Shown in pieces: positions 29,966 to 40,598 of a stretch of 40,839 bases of DNA. The DNA comes from a virus: positions 1 through 40,839 of the IMG/VR virus record IMGVR_UViG_3300045923_000052; one strand, given 5' to 3'. Position numbers and translations under genes: made by a program. The notes beneath the pieces are model-generated. The model saw nothing but the letters and a program-made list of their open reading frames with translations, was not told the DNA's origin and made no database searches. Positions within the stretch are counted from its first letter, which is position 1; every line of letters starts with the position of its first letter.

Positions 29966-30514
29966 TTAAATTGGGTAAATAACAGTTGTATAAGTCGTGA
30001 AACTTGGCTCTACAGTTGTTCTTATATTCTCATAAACAAAAGTAATATCAATACTTGGAATTGCCTCAAAATTATCTCTATCATCTTCAAAATAGGGATT
30101 AACTATATCAGTTATTCGTAATATTCCGATACCAGATTCATTTAGTATATTACGTGTATTATCACTTTGCATTATATCTGATATTTCCTGTATTAAATCG
30201 GATGCGGTGTATTGATTGGGGGTGGCAGGATTTTGTAAATACAAAGCCTGCATTTGCCAGGTTGATTCAAAATATTGTTTTTCTGAATGAACCATAGTAC
30301 TTGACATGGTATCCCATTGATCGGAACGTCCTAGAAAACCATAACGTTTCGATCCAATTTTAAAAAAATAAACGGTAGGACTTGTGTTAATACCTTGTTG
30401 TGTTGGTTGATTAGCCTGCTTAACAATAACATCTGAAAAACCGTCTGTAATCAAACCCGCATTAATAATTGGCAAGAATATTTGTATTAAACTATTATCC
30501 GTTTGATTAGACAT
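29966..30514 (-). CDS. Tail terminator / neck protein candidate
   Basis: 182 residues from ATG 30514, which overlaps the previous stop by 8 nt; the longer start at 30556 lies within that gene. GINTSPTVYFFKIGSKRYGF and later IGILRITDIVNPYFEDDRDN with a C-terminal FVYENIRTT resemble gateway/terminator proteins placed just before sheath genes. It would cap the tube at the neck. Confidence 0.65.
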   Translation of the reverse strand: MSNQTDNSLIQIFLPIINAGLITDGFSDVIVKQANQPTQQGINTSPTVYFFKIGSKRYGFLGRSDQWDTMSSTMVHSEKQYFESTWQMQALYLQNPATPNQYTASDLIQEISDIMQSDNTRNILNESGIGILRITDIVNPYFEDDRDNFEAIPSIDITFVYENIRTTVEPSFTTYTTVIYPI

Positions 30515-30884
30515 TATCTGCCCCCAAATCCACACAAAGTACACCTTTCCAACCATCCAATTGAAACCAATCGTTATCGGATTCGACTTGATAACGTCTT
30601 CCTCGAAATGCTATTTGATCGCCTGAAACATCTCGGGTTATATCCAATAAATTATTAGAGGTATAAAAAGTAAAATAATCTTTCTGTAAATCTAAACCAT
30701 ATTCAATATATAATTTTCTTGGAACAGGTTGCCAACTGCCTGTGATATTCACAGGAGAGGCATAAGTAGTAACATCTTGACCGACCGCATTTAAAGTTCT
30801 GGATGCATATTGATAATAAGCAATAGTTTGCCTAGCAATAATTTGTAATGCCATATTCAATAAATTCTGCCCAGGGATACTCAT
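30507..30884 (-). CDS. Neck / head-tail joining protein
   Basis: 125 residues. MSIPGQNLLNMALQIIARQT, then PVPRKLYIEYGLDLQKDYFT and GDQIAFRGRRYQVESDND. Beta-rich and small, in the slot for head-tail joining proteins of simple myophages. ATGA overlap with the gene upstream. Confidence 0.6.
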   Translation of the reverse strand: MSIPGQNLLNMALQIIARQTIAYYQYASRTLNAVGQDVTTYASPVNITGSWQPVPRKLYIEYGLDLQKDYFTFYTSNNLLDITRDVSGDQIAFRGRRYQVESDNDWFQLDGWKGVLCVDLGADNV

Positions 30885-31396
30885 TCGTTGCTTACCTCAT
30901 GAGTTATGGTATTAAACATGATACCTGTATCAATTAATGGCTTTGTAACATTACCTATATTTTGCTCGCTTAAACGTCCTTTTTTTGATGATAGGTTCTT
31001 ATTTCTGTTAATACGATTTAATACCGTTTTTTCAGCAAGTGCAGGATAATATATTTTCTTAATGGTTTTTTTAATATCCGATTCGGCTGAGAACCCTAAT
31101 AAATCTAATACTTGATTTAAATTTAAAGAGCCTTTAATTACTTTTTTAGAACCATCTTCAACTAATTTTTTCCATTGATTTTGATATTCCATAACGGTTG
31201 GACGCATGAAAGGCCGCGCTGGGATCCGTTTACGCGGATTTCCATATTCGTTTTGTGCAGCTACTAATGCAACTTTCGTGCCATTTGCATATTCTGATTT
31301 TTCGAACCATCCAACTTTTACACTTTTATCTTCTAAATGTTTTATAGCTTGTATTAAATTTTTACCAGCTTGAGTCAATTGATTTTTTATAATCAT
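30881..31396 (-). CDS. Neck protein, HK97 gp10 / virion morphogenesis-like
   Basis: 171 residues. VAAQNEYGNPRKRIPARPFM followed by RPTV is the hallmark of this tail-completion/virion-morphogenesis group. The rest is basic and helical. It completes the connector between head and tail. ATGA overlaps on both sides. Confidence 0.75.
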   Translation of the reverse strand: MIIKNQLTQAGKNLIQAIKHLEDKSVKVGWFEKSEYANGTKVALVAAQNEYGNPRKRIPARPFMRPTVMEYQNQWKKLVEDGSKKVIKGSLNLNQVLDLLGFSAESDIKKTIKKIYYPALAEKTVLNRINRNKNLSSKKGRLSEQNIGNVTKPLIDTGIMFNTITHEVSNE

Positions 31397-31863
31397 AGTG
31401 ATCCACCAAAACCATAACCATAGCGTGAATTATATCCTTGTATTCCACCATATGGCCCTGCAATAAAAAACCCACCAACAGAACTGACTTGCAATTGAGC
31501 AAGTAATTGTTGACCATATGGACTTTGATTTAAAAACCATTGCCATTGATTTGGTAAAGGCGGGGGTGTTAATGCAACGCTTACTTTATCAATTGTGGCG
31601 CTTTGCATTAAACCTGGAACTTGTTGATTTTGCGCAAGACCTGCAATAAATATTAAATGCGCTGTCATAAGATTCAAGGCATATACTCTAGCACTGCCTT
31701 GAATTGACCCAAAATTACCTATATCACTTACATAATTTATAGCGCCATTCCAATATTGTTGTATTGTAGCATCTGGGTAATCAGTAGGGTTAGAATACAA
31801 AGGGATCTGAGCAATAAACACAGCATAATCAAACATAATAATAGGTGGGTTTGGGCAGCTCAT
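31393..31863 (-). CDS. Head-tail adaptor, DUF4054
   Basis: 156 residues. ATIQQYWNGAINYVSD, ALNLMTAHLIFIAGLAQ and SPYGQQLLAQLQVSSVGGFF match the DUF4054 adaptor family (gp6-like helical ring below the portal). The glycine-tyrosine-rich tail is unusual. Confidence 0.75.
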   Translation of the reverse strand: MSCPNPPIIMFDYAVFIAQIPLYSNPTDYPDATIQQYWNGAINYVSDIGNFGSIQGSARVYALNLMTAHLIFIAGLAQNQQVPGLMQSATIDKVSVALTPPPLPNQWQWFLNQSPYGQQLLAQLQVSSVGGFFIAGPYGGIQGYNSRYGYGFGGSL

Positions 31864-31866
31864 ATT

Positions 31867-32289
31867 TTATCCTATAACAGGTTGTACCGGATTTTTTAAT
31901 TTATATATTCTATTACCAGGTTCACTATTTTCACTTTCCACATAATCAGATGGGGTTAATGGAGCGCTTCCATCTTTATCAGCCATATTGGCAGCTTTCT
32001 TTTCAGGCGCTATATTTTTCTTATCATATGTAATAAAACCGCGATCCATATGACGTTTAAAAGCAGGATTATTTAACAACATTTCCATTTCATCATCCGT
32101 TACAGAAGTAACCACACCTTTGGGGGTGAAAAAATGTTTATTAGCAACGCCATGTCCACCTTTAATAGTTACTTGCATAGGTTTTCCATTAGGCCATTTT
32201 TTTGGTAAAGAAATGTCATGTCCTGAATTTTGCTCATATTCGACATAAGTTCCTGAGTTAGTTGCCGTACTATATACATAGAAAGTCAT
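31867..32289 (-). CDS. Small structural protein
   Basis: 140 residues. WPNGKPMQVTIKGGHGVANK, GVVTSVTDDEMEMLLNNPAF and HMDRGFITYDKK form a small alpha/beta module I have seen in connector regions of gammaproteobacterial phages but cannot name. It begins a separate transcript section after the terminator at 32307. Confidence 0.55.
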   Translation of the reverse strand: MTFYVYSTATNSGTYVEYEQNSGHDISLPKKWPNGKPMQVTIKGGHGVANKHFFTPKGVVTSVTDDEMEMLLNNPAFKRHMDRGFITYDKKNIAPEKKAANMADKDGSAPLTPSDYVESENSEPGNRIYKLKNPVQPVIG

Positions 32290-32306
32290 AATTGTTCACC
32301 TTTGTT

Positions 32307-32334
32307 AAAAACATGCGCCTAATAATAGGCGCAT
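32307..32334 (-). terminator. Intrinsic terminator, - strand
   Basis: Nine-base stem ATGCGCCTA/TAGGCGCAT (32314-32334 region) with a 4-base loop, followed on the - strand by GTTTTTAAC. It lies between the 32343 gene and the connector genes, so it should damp expression of everything downstream relative to the capsid genes. Confidence 0.75.
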
Positions 32335-32342
32335 TAATCATA

Positions 32343-32753
32343 TTAAGTATTTACTGCATAAAGCGGAATATAATATGTTACCCCAGCCCTAATGAATTTT
32401 AATGTTTCTGTAACGCCTGTTAAACTTCCAGGACTACTAGAACCTACACCCGCAGCTACCGTTCCTGTATCGCAAGTGAAATTTGCAGAAGCTGCACCTG
32501 GATCGGGCAAAGTAAAGGCTGTTGCTTGACCAAAACTAGCATTAGTACAAGTGATATTATAATTTCCGGCATTATTGGATGCATGCCAAAATAATGTACC
32601 TAATGATGCACCGGCAGGAAACGATCTAAATCCACCTGCTGCGTTAATACTAGCGGACACATCATTATAACCGGCATTAACGTCATCATCATTTACGGCT
32701 ACCGTTACTCTAGCCTCTCCCACGGATTGTTCTGTTTTTGATATTAAAGTCAT
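32343..32753 (-). CDS. Small virion protein, probably capsid-associated
   Basis: 136 residues, G/A/S/N-rich and beta-type (VGEARVTVAVNDDDVNAGYN, RSFPAGASLGTLFWHAS, ETLKFIRAGVTYYIPLYA). Located right after the major capsid gene and before a terminator, so made at high level; decoration protein or minor tail component are both possible. Confidence 0.55.
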   Translation of the reverse strand: MTLISKTEQSVGEARVTVAVNDDDVNAGYNDVSASINAAGGFRSFPAGASLGTLFWHASNNAGNYNITCTNASFGQATAFTLPDPGAASANFTCDTGTVAAGVGSSSPGSLTGVTETLKFIRAGVTYYIPLYAVNT

Positions 32754-32772
32754 GATTATTCCTCAAAGTAGC

Positions 32773-32790
32773 AGCCCGATAAATCGGGCT
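32773..32790 (-). promoter_or_regulatory. Hairpin directly after the major capsid gene
   Basis: AGCCCGA (32773-32779) and TCGGGCT (32784-32790) form a 7-8-bp stem. No T run follows on either strand. A stable hairpin at the 3' end of the capsid gene probably protects or processes that mRNA. Confidence 0.5.
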
Positions 32791-32799
32791 TAAATGTAA

Positions 32800-33924
32800 T
32801 TAAATATCATAATAACGAACAACTGCAAAAGGTCGTTTACACATTGCACCTGCAGTTGCGTTAGAATAATCTTCTTCATACGCTTTGGCTAATTGTTGAA
32901 CTCCAAGAACTTGGAATTTAGTCGGTACTGGTTGAATCCAAACGCGACCACCGTCAGTACTCATATCCTGAATGACATCTGCATACAAATAAAACACGTT
33001 ATCGGAAGAATACGCTGCGTTTAATTGCGGAGCGGAAACAACACGAACACGTGGATAAGCTTCACGTAACCAAGCACGAACAGAAATACCAAAGTCAGAA
33101 GTTTTAGCAAGATAATCTACAGAGCTAGTAGCAACTGCCAAAGTTAAATCAACAGATTCAGGATCGATAGTATCTTGAGATTGTGTTCTTAACGCTTGAA
33201 TTGCTGTCAAAATATCTCTTTGAATTTCTAAGAAAGTTTTCACAGCCCAAGTGTATCCTGCCACACCTGTTGCTACTTGAACAAAAGAACCTAAACCAGG
33301 ATCGTTCAAGAAACCGTATGTATTATTATCGCCTGCATTCCAACCGTAGAAACCTACAGCATTACGTTGAATTTCAAGAGCAAGAGCCGCAGCTTCACGT
33401 TTCATACCTTGATCATCAACACGCAAACGTGCAGCACGCGCAGCTTCCAAATTACCAACTTTCATACCTTCTTCAAAACGAACTACTGTTCTGTAATTGA
33501 AGTTTGTATTCCAAGAGGATAAAGGTACGTTTGTATAATCACCGTAAGGTAAACTTGTGCCTGTTCTTTCCAATATACCTTGAACGACTTGTTCATCTTC
33601 CCAAGAACCTGTATTTAAAATACCAATGAATTCGTCAATCTTACGTGCAGCGGTAATAACAAATACAAAACCTGGTAACCATTCTTGCAAGAATTGCACA
33701 GGTGTGCCAACGCTTCCGGTGGTAACAGTAGGTTGTAGGGAATCCATTCCAAACATAGAATCACATGCTTGTTTGCCTCTCATCAAACGCGCAACAGATT
33801 CTTTGTTTAAATTAATCCCTACTTTATTTAATGATTGCCATTCACGGACATCAAAATTATCCATGGCTTTAATGTTTCGGCCTGAAATATAAGACCGCTC
33901 TTTTTGAACATGAGTTGATATCAT
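32800..33924 (-). CDS. Major capsid protein (DUF2184)
   Basis: 374 residues. GSVGTPVQFLQEWLPGFVFV, VITAARKIDEFIG, YTNVPLSSWN, and the NTYGFLNDPGL and GGRVWIQPVPTKFQ sections match the DUF2184 branch of HK97-fold capsids. The codon use is slightly less AT-biased than its neighbours, as expected for the most abundant protein. Flanked by hairpins that likely stabilise its message. Confidence 0.9.
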   Translation of the reverse strand: MISTHVQKERSYISGRNIKAMDNFDVREWQSLNKVGINLNKESVARLMRGKQACDSMFGMDSLQPTVTTGSVGTPVQFLQEWLPGFVFVITAARKIDEFIGILNTGSWEDEQVVQGILERTGTSLPYGDYTNVPLSSWNTNFNYRTVVRFEEGMKVGNLEAARAARLRVDDQGMKREAAALALEIQRNAVGFYGWNAGDNNTYGFLNDPGLGSFVQVATGVAGYTWAVKTFLEIQRDILTAIQALRTQSQDTIDPESVDLTLAVATSSVDYLAKTSDFGISVRAWLREAYPRVRVVSAPQLNAAYSSDNVFYLYADVIQDMSTDGGRVWIQPVPTKFQVLGVQQLAKAYEEDYSNATAGAMCKRPFAVVRYYDI

Positions 33925-33939
33925 TTTAATGTCCTTATA

Positions 33940-34467
33940 TTAAACAGGTTGTGGAATTATAAAAGTTTGTTGAACTGATATAACCGCCAAAGCAGATCCG
34001 GAAATACCTTGGGTAAAATAAGCTACTTGAGCATTAGCATAAGTTTTTCCACTTGGTAAAGGAGTGGTTGGAGTAATTGTTGACAATGCTCCTGTAGTAT
34101 TATCATACACCACATAATCACCAATATTAGCCGCTGCTGGTAAAGTAACAATTAACATACCTTCAACCAAACATTCTACTTGTGTGAAATTAGGTACAGT
34201 CAAAGTTGGGTTCAATGGTTGGCCACCAGCTCCAAACAAAGCAACATCTTTAGGATCGACAAGAATACCTGCAAAACCTAAAGTACCAGCAGAACCTGCT
34301 TGGCATATACCTTGACTAGTAATAGTACATGCAGTTGCACCTATAATATTATAAGCAGCTGAAGCTGAATCTATCATATAAGGTAATACTACAGACGGTG
34401 CATCGGTGAACAATTCACCAGGTACACCAAAACCCATGTTAATGGATACAGTTGATTGAAAAGTCAT
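33940..34467 (-). CDS. Head cement/decoration protein (Gp24-like)
   Basis: 175 residues. MTFQSTVSINMGFGVPGELF, GTLGFAGILVDPKDVALFG and LVEGMLIVTLPAAANIGDYV are typical of the structural cement protein group encoded just before the capsid gene. It should bind the outside of the capsid lattice. Confidence 0.75.
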   Translation of the reverse strand: MTFQSTVSINMGFGVPGELFTDAPSVVLPYMIDSASAAYNIIGATACTITSQGICQAGSAGTLGFAGILVDPKDVALFGAGGQPLNPTLTVPNFTQVECLVEGMLIVTLPAAANIGDYVVYDNTTGALSTITPTTPLPSGKTYANAQVAYFTQGISGSALAVISVQQTFIIPQPV

Positions 34468-34468
34468 A

Positions 34469-36223
34469 TTATTTCACTCCTTGCAAATAAGCATCGATTC
34501 CTGATGATTTGACAGCAGAATCTTGCGCAGTTTTAATTGGGCTAATTCTTGCACCTGCCAAATATCCAGCAAGCACTGATTCTTCATGCCCAGGCTTACA
34601 ACGCAAACCTAATTTTTTCACACCATATTGAGCAACTTCAGTAATGGTTTTTTCTTTATGATCGAATGTTCCAATATGATTGGATAATCTTAAAGCCAAA
34701 TCATCGCGTCTGGAAATTTCGCGCAACAAAGATTTGGTTTGTCGACGCTTCATGTCCATAACTTCTCTGGTCAATGCTTTTAATTTAGCATCCATTGCGC
34801 CGCCTTTTCTGCCTGTATCGCCATCGGGTTTAGAATAATCACCCTCTTTCTTTTCTTCATCTTCGTCTTCGCCTTGTTCGCGTTTCATAAGATTTTTTTC
34901 TTTATTTTCAGCTTCCATTTCGCTAGGATCTTCATCATTATCTTCGATATCAGCACGCTCAACAAAATCATCTGGATCGGCCTTTACATCTTTAGAATCA
35001 CCTTCACGCGCAGCTTTTTCACTTAATTCTTCTTTGATATATTCTGGTTCGCCATCTTCCATTTCTTCGGCTTCGGCTTTTTCTGCATTCATCATTTTAC
35101 TAACTTTCATAGATAAATCTTTAATCATTTTTGCACATTCTTCAAGCGACATTTCATCCGCTTCAAACATTTCATTGCCGTCTTTTTTTTCCATGTCTAT
35201 CTCCGCCATTGAATCAGGTTTTTTAAGATCGGGATGTATCATCCCTATACTATCATAAGTAAATCGATACTTATCCATAACTGATACATCATGACCGCTG
35301 CGACCCTCCTCAACTAATGCAAGATGATTACCGCGAATATCACGCTGTATGAAATCATAAGGCTGACCGTTGAATACACCAGGATTATATTCATACGAAC
35401 ATCTATAACCAATTGATAACTCTTTTTTTCCTTCACTAATTAAATCTTTTAATTTTTCACTAAAAACTTTTATGTTTGCTTTTAAATAAGGCGATTCATA
35501 ATAGACATCTTCTCCTATAACACCATGAACGCCTTTTTCTTCTGCAGGCATCATTCCATCTTCCGATCCCAACATAGCATGTTCATCGGTGAAAGGAATT
35601 AATTTAAAAGATTCTAAAGTTTGTGGTTCTGATAATTCTGCTTCAGGTCTATATACCATATATATTTTATCGGCTTCCAATTCAGGCGCTCCAATTTGCC
35701 CTCCAGAATAAGGAAAAACGCCTATTTTAGAAATGTTATTGCCTTTCACTTCCATAAAATCATTTAAATCATGTTTTCTAGCAGAATCTTTAACAGGCAC
35801 GCGTCCAGCTATCCAATTAGTATCTTTTGAATTTTCTCTATATTCAGAATAGGCAGCAGCTTCGGCTTGTTTAGGCTTCATACCTTTTTTAATTAATGCA
35901 GCAATTTTATTAGATAACCATGTTTCTTTGGCTTCATCGTTAGAGGATTCTGTTTCTCGACCAACTTCTTTATTAATCAATTTAGCAGCTTTGTGTGGTT
36001 CGCCTATACGCCATTCTTTAGTAAATTGATTTTTAATTCCTTCATGAGTTCCTGCGCGCGGTTCACGCAACATTTTACCTACAAGTTCTGCATCTTTAGA
36101 TTTAGCTTGTCTTTGTTCTTTATAAGCAATTGCGGCAGCTTGATCAGGCGGATGCCCTGCATTAATTAATTCAGCAATATTTTTAGATCGTGATTCATCT
36201 GATTTACCATGAATAAGAGGCAT
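34469..36223 (-). CDS. Prohead protease-scaffold fusion (DUF2213)
   Basis: 584 residues. Residues 13-44 and 104-134 are copies of one helical repeat ([20 protein letters not shown] versus [20 protein letters not shown]). About 155-320 is a DUF2213 protease domain, with [27 protein letters not shown] and [11 protein letters not shown] carrying the candidate histidines. About 330-480 is highly acidic coiled coil, the scaffold. Such fusions cut themselves free and are ejected at maturation. Confidence 0.8.
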   Translation of the reverse strand: MPLIHGKSDESRSKNIAELINAGHPPDQAAAIAYKEQRQAKSKDAELVGKMLREPRAGTHEGIKNQFTKEWRIGEPHKAAKLINKEVGRETESSNDEAKETWLSNKIAALIKKGMKPKQAEAAAYSEYRENSKDTNWIAGRVPVKDSARKHDLNDFMEVKGNNISKIGVFPYSGGQIGAPELEADKIYMVYRPEAELSEPQTLESFKLIPFTDEHAMLGSEDGMMPAEEKGVHGVIGEDVYYESPYLKANIKVFSEKLKDLISEGKKELSIGYRCSYEYNPGVFNGQPYDFIQRDIRGNHLALVEEGRSGHDVSVMDKYRFTYDSIGMIHPDLKKPDSMAEIDMEKKDGNEMFEADEMSLEECAKMIKDLSMKVSKMMNAEKAEAEEMEDGEPEYIKEELSEKAAREGDSKDVKADPDDFVERADIEDNDEDPSEMEAENKEKNLMKREQGEDEDEEKKEGDYSKPDGDTGRKGGAMDAKLKALTREVMDMKRRQTKSLLREISRRDDLALRLSNHIGTFDHKEKTITEVAQYGVKKLGLRCKPGHEESVLAGYLAGARISPIKTAQDSAVKSSGIDAYLQGVK

Positions 36224-36254
36224 TTGTATTGCTCCGAAAAATACAAACTAGGGT

Positions 36255-36331
36255 GTTATCGGGTTGGGCTCGAACCAACGACTTAGCCAGCTTTACCTGA
36301 TGCTCTCCCTACCAACTGGGCGACCGATAAC
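36255..36331 (-). tRNA. tRNA-like gene with irregular anticodon arm
   Basis: On the - strand GTTATCGG pairs with CCGATAAC as an acceptor stem; the T arm GTTGG-TTCGAGC-CCAAC is perfect; the D arm has the AGTTGGTA loop. But three extra bases follow the D loop and the anticodon stem has mismatches in every register I tried (GTAAAGC or AGGTAAA as loop), so identity cannot be given. The 3' end continues ACC, not CCA. It may be a decayed tRNA, an unusual functional one or a tRNA-derived processing signal within the late mRNA. Confidence 0.6.
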
Positions 36332-36389
36332 ATAATGTATACAAAGTAGTATATTTGTATCGCATTGAGTTATCAATGGATACAAACTT

Positions 36390-37265
36390 TTAATCACCTG
36401 ATAAGTCTATAATTGGCCTAATTGTACATTTGCAATTAGGCGGAATACTTGGCAAGCCTCTATCTTTTTCTGGAACACCTAAAGCTGCTTGTTCCGATTC
36501 TAAATGTTCAAAACTAAATACATGACCATCTATTTTTAAATGCGATTCACGAGGATGAACCGAACCACTGGAATGCATCCATTCGAATTTTGTAACATTT
36601 AAGGCTTGAAGTCTATTAGCATTGATTGTGTTATAAGCTTTTCGCGTTTGATCTAATGCAATATTTTTTGCCCTTCTAAAACTTTGTCCATCATATTTTT
36701 GTATATCAGGTAGTAAATCACTAAGACCCTTTCCTTGCGTTATAGAACGCATAACAGAACCTGTAACTTGTTTAAAATATTCTTGAGGGATAGATTTAAT
36801 TAACGACACATTCTCTGCAATAGTTGCTGTTGCAATATCTTCATACCCTTCTGGAACAATACCTGTTTTTAAAGATAAACCACCACTTAACTTTTTAAGA
36901 CTAGCATGCAAATTACTTTTACTAATTTGATCGGCATTACCAAACATTTGTTTTGCTAATAATTTCGCTTTACTAGAAAATAATTTAGTAAATTTATTAG
37001 TTAGACTATTTAATAAAATACGTGCCTGGCTTCCTATATTATCATCCATAGCAAATTTTGAATCTTTCGCTTTTTTAATTTTAAATAATTGTTGAATTTC
37101 ATGTTTTGTTTGTCTTGTCATTTCCAAAACTAATTTATGTAATTTACTAGCATATTTCGCTTCAATACTAGCATTATGATTTAATCTATTACCCAATAGA
37201 TTAACATTTCTATTTACCGCCCATCGTTCTTTTTTTTTAGTTAAAGGCACTTTAGATAAGTTCAT
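36390..37265 (-). CDS. Minor head protein, Mu F-like
   Basis: 291 residues. FRRAKNIALDQTRKAYNTIN, the WMHSSGSVHPRESHLKIDG block and IPPNCKCTIRPI are the signature of the SPP1 gp7 / Mu gpF family, which enters the procapsid with the portal. It ends one short non-coding stretch after the tRNA-like gene. Confidence 0.85.
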   Translation of the reverse strand: MNLSKVPLTKKKERWAVNRNVNLLGNRLNHNASIEAKYASKLHKLVLEMTRQTKHEIQQLFKIKKAKDSKFAMDDNIGSQARILLNSLTNKFTKLFSSKAKLLAKQMFGNADQISKSNLHASLKKLSGGLSLKTGIVPEGYEDIATATIAENVSLIKSIPQEYFKQVTGSVMRSITQGKGLSDLLPDIQKYDGQSFRRAKNIALDQTRKAYNTINANRLQALNVTKFEWMHSSGSVHPRESHLKIDGHVFSFEHLESEQAALGVPEKDRGLPSIPPNCKCTIRPIIDLSGD

Positions 37266-37470
37266 TTATATACTCTTTAATTTCTATCAAAGCGGTAATA
37301 AAACCTATTCTATCTGCTTTTGCTAAACCATAAAGTCCATCAAGATTATTCTTAGATATTTTTTCATCAATATAAGATATCAAATCTTCAGAAAATTTTC
37401 TTATACCATTCTTTTCACCAGTTACGATTAATTTATGAATCGTTTCATTTATTAAATCAACATCAGTCAT
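37252..37470 (-). CDS. Small hypothetical head-module protein
   Basis: 72 residues from ATG 37470 ([20 protein letters not shown]). The start overlaps the portal stop by 8 nt (ATGACTGA). A longer frame to 37602 is inside the portal gene. Helical; the end overlaps the Mu F-like gene by 14 nt. Function unknown. Confidence 0.6.
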   Translation of the reverse strand: MTDVDLINETIHKLIVTGEKNGIRKFSEDLISYIDEKISKNNLDGLYGLAKADRIGFITALIEIKEYINELI

Positions 37471-38983
37471 AAATACTTCCACCCAAATCATTTTTAACCA
37501 TATTAATATCCATATCCTCATTACTTTCATCAACAATACCATTATAACCCGATTGAGGATCGGTAATAATACGCTGCCTTTCATCTTCTGGAGAAATAGC
37601 ACCTGATGTTATTAAATATTGACCTGTTTCAGATTTAATCTTATTCAATACAGCCAATTCTTCTGCGGTCATCGCATCTAACGGATTCCATGTAATAGTA
37701 GTATGGAATGGTTCAATATTAAATTGAGGCGCAATTTCTGAACGAATTAATAATAAATGATGTCGTTCTAAAAGAGCGGTCAAATCATGTCTTTGAACAC
37801 TTTCTAATTCTTCATGATAACTTGATTCTTCAAATTCACCCGTTGTGTTAAAACCTTTCGGTTGAGTGCCCAACAATTTGGTTGCAGGAACGTTTGCCGC
37901 TGCTGCTACAATTTGATATTGCGTCATAATAACCGCATCTAAATCAGCCAAACTTGTATCATGTTGTTCGTATTCATCATCTAAACCAATTGTTTTAACA
38001 CCGTAATTATTTCTATTAGTCACATATTGTTGTAAACGTGATGCAATTGCTGCCGGTTGTGCTGCGGCTTGTGTTACATCTATTTTCATAACATCGGTGC
38101 GTTTCGTTGCGGCAAGCATAGGCGCTTCATTAGCGGTACTTTCTGCGGCAAATACACGTTGAGCTACTTTTTGTGGTATAGGAACACCCCCAAAAATATA
38201 AGAGGGTTTTAAAATATCGCTCACCTCTTCTGTTCTAAAAATAACCAAATGAGTTCTATGAATAGGTTTACCATTTATTACCCACCAAGTAGGTTCATAA
38301 AAATAAATACTTGCGGGATTTCCAGCGGCTTCTGCATCTAGTTGGGGTGTTATCCAATAGGGATCTATTTGTGAGATACCTTTATAACTTCCTGGGGTAA
38401 CACCATCTGGATTAAATGGTTTTAAATAATAATCAGGATCATCTGATTCAACTATAAACATAGCATGTCTAATTCCAAAGACGCGCCCCATTTGAACAAA
38501 TTGAATTAAATTTTTATTAATATTAAAACGAACATCTGCCTCACGAATATAATCCAATATTTCAGGTTCAACTTCAGTGCCATCATTAATTGTTATTTCA
38601 TACCCATTGCGTGTTGCATCTTTGGCAGGCATCAAACAACATTTAGAAATAAGCCATTGTTGTGCTAATAATGAACATAATTGATAACCGATAAAAGATT
38701 GATTTGCATACCATAAAACTTGAGCTTCCGGTAAAGTTTGATTGTTATAAGCTTGTTTTACAGGTAGTTGATTATCCATAGCAAAACTTTCGTATTTTTT
38801 ATTAGCATCCATTGCTATGGAATTATGTACGGAATTCTTAAATACTTCGTTGAATTTTTGTTCAATTTCTTCTTTTAAATTTAAGTTATCAAACATAAAA
38901 TCAATTTGTCTGGGTTTGTCTGGTTTTTCTATTTCGACAGGATCGTTATTTTTTTTTTTAAATTTTTGTATGAACTTAAACAT
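37463..38983 (-). CDS. Portal protein (DUF1073 type)
   Basis: 506 residues from ATG 38983, selected by AGGAG eight bases upstream and by an 8-nt overlap with the terminase stop. [53 protein letters not shown] and [20 protein letters not shown] match DUF1073-type portals. Twelve copies form the DNA channel. Confidence 0.85.
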   Translation of the reverse strand: MFKFIQKFKKKNNDPVEIEKPDKPRQIDFMFDNLNLKEEIEQKFNEVFKNSVHNSIAMDANKKYESFAMDNQLPVKQAYNNQTLPEAQVLWYANQSFIGYQLCSLLAQQWLISKCCLMPAKDATRNGYEITINDGTEVEPEILDYIREADVRFNINKNLIQFVQMGRVFGIRHAMFIVESDDPDYYLKPFNPDGVTPGSYKGISQIDPYWITPQLDAEAAGNPASIYFYEPTWWVINGKPIHRTHLVIFRTEEVSDILKPSYIFGGVPIPQKVAQRVFAAESTANEAPMLAATKRTDVMKIDVTQAAAQPAAIASRLQQYVTNRNNYGVKTIGLDDEYEQHDTSLADLDAVIMTQYQIVAAAANVPATKLLGTQPKGFNTTGEFEESSYHEELESVQRHDLTALLERHHLLLIRSEIAPQFNIEPFHTTITWNPLDAMTAEELAVLNKIKSETGQYLITSGAISPEDERQRIITDPQSGYNGIVDESNEDMDINMVKNDLGGSIYD

Positions 38984-40598
38984 CAAAAAAACTCCTGCGT
39001 TTTGGTTTAAGGGGTGCAAAGGCTATCATAACCGAATCAGCTCTATTTGGCGAACGCGATCCGTCAGGCATCTTATCAATTAATAATTTACCATTATTAC
39101 TTTGAGAATAAGTTGGTTGAGACAATTCTACAATCAATTTTTGATATTCTGGAATTTTACTAGATATAGAAATAATGTCTTCAGAATTATAGTGCAATTT
39201 TTCTACAATAGCGCGATAAGTAGCTTGGAATCTTCGTCTCAATGACCACCACGCTTGCGCTTTAGCGTTTGCAAAAAAGTCCTCGTTTGTTCTACCTTGC
39301 GCTTTATCGCTAAAATCTCCACTTTCTTTAAAAGGGTTGCCCTCAGGATCAACAACCGAACCCGAACCTCTAAAGGGATTAAAAACGATTTCAGGCTTAT
39401 TAGAATCCATTCTATGCTTATTAATAACACGAGCATCACCGCGAGCACCAGCCCCCAAGCCGTCAGCGTCATAATCAACATAATCGTAGTTAAGATCGTC
39501 GGCAAGATTAAAAGACTTCTCAATTGTTTCATAGATATCACTCCCTTTGCCTGACCAACTTTCCAAATATTCGATTAAGATTCCATATCGCCCACAAAAT
39601 GCATTTTTGTCCGATCCTTCATCGGCAATGTCAAGACCTGCTTTCCTTATTCCTGTTGGGGTTATCCCTAATTTAATATGGGAATCCACAGCGCATTGAA
39701 CCCAAGCTGCTGGTATTAAAATACCTTCGATGGAAGCAGCGTAATCGAGATCTATTTCTTGCGCTATAACAACCGGATCGTCAATATCATGGCACATTTT
39801 TTCATACCATGCTTGGTCTTTGCGAGGATCGTCTCTCCAATGCAATGTAAACACGTTAATCTTGCCACCAAAACGTTTACGAGCAAAAGGATTATTCATA
39901 CCCCTGGGGGTGCTTATATCAATACGGCAATTTGTTGTTTGGGATAATGAAGCATCAATTAATTCTGCGCGTGGTATCCAGGCCGATTCGTCTACAAAAT
40001 AGAAAGAGGTTCTCGCTCCGCGACCAATACCATCCCCTGATTCACCGGTGATTACTGAATCGGTCTCAGGAAATTCTATCCTCATATAAGGTGAATGCTT
40101 TCTTTCATTCCAACTTCCTCGAAACTCAATAGGTAAATGCGAAATAAATTGCCTTCCCTTCCACAGCAATGATTTTGGATCGCCTTTTTTATCAACATAC
40201 TCTTCTTTACGACTTCCAAAACCTGCTATTACACCAGAATTGAATAGGCAAACTGTGGCTGATACGCATATTGTTAACCAGGACAATCCTAGTTCACGGG
40301 ATTTATCCGTTAAACCAGGTTCCCTATTTTTCCATCGTTGCATAAACCAATTGATCCACTCTTCCTGCTTTTCGAATAATAAAAAAGGTGTTATTGCGGG
40401 TAATCCTCTTTCAACGTTTCGTGGATCGGAAGTCACCCCCCAATCAATTATAAATTGAGCAGGGTTATCTTTATAATAATTTTTTAAAGGCCCAAGCATA
40501 GCCGGATTAGAACGAATAAAATTTAAACGTTCCACGCGCCATTCAAATACTTTTACATAATCAGGGTTCTTAAAATCAAAAGAAAAAGGCAAAGGCAT
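38976..40598 (-). CDS. Terminase large subunit
   Basis: 540 residues. ATPase: Walker A-like SRELGLSW (100-107), Walker B FVDESAW (201-207). Nuclease: GLDIADEG (321-328) and [11 protein letters not shown] (374-384), supplying the acidic residues. It cuts and pumps DNA into the prohead through the portal encoded next. It is the first gene of the late region; no small subunit lies upstream. Confidence 0.9.
   Translation of the reverse strand: MPLPFSFDFKNPDYVKVFEWRVERLNFIRSNPAMLGPLKNYYKDNPAQFIIDWGVTSDPRNVERGLPAITPFLLFEKQEEWINWFMQRWKNREPGLTDKSRELGLSWLTICVSATVCLFNSGVIAGFGSRKEEYVDKKGDPKSLLWKGRQFISHLPIEFRGSWNERKHSPYMRIEFPETDSVITGESGDGIGRGARTSFYFVDESAWIPRAELIDASLSQTTNCRIDISTPRGMNNPFARKRFGGKINVFTLHWRDDPRKDQAWYEKMCHDIDDPVVIAQEIDLDYAASIEGILIPAAWVQCAVDSHIKLGITPTGIRKAGLDIADEGSDKNAFCGRYGILIEYLESWSGKGSDIYETIEKSFNLADDLNYDYVDYDADGLGAGARGDARVINKHRMDSNKPEIVFNPFRGSGSVVDPEGNPFKESGDFSDKAQGRTNEDFFANAKAQAWWSLRRRFQATYRAIVEKLHYNSEDIISISSKIPEYQKLIVELSQPTYSQSNNGKLLIDKMPDGSRSPNRADSVMIAFAPLKPKRRSFFDV

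Noticed and set aside
37471-37602. N-terminal extension of the 37252 ORF
   Set aside because: It overlaps the portal gene entirely; the ATG at 37470 forms the 8-nt junction used elsewhere in this genome.
39239-39541. Hydrophobic ORF inside the large terminase gene
   Set aside because: Out-of-frame shadow of a clear terminase sequence.
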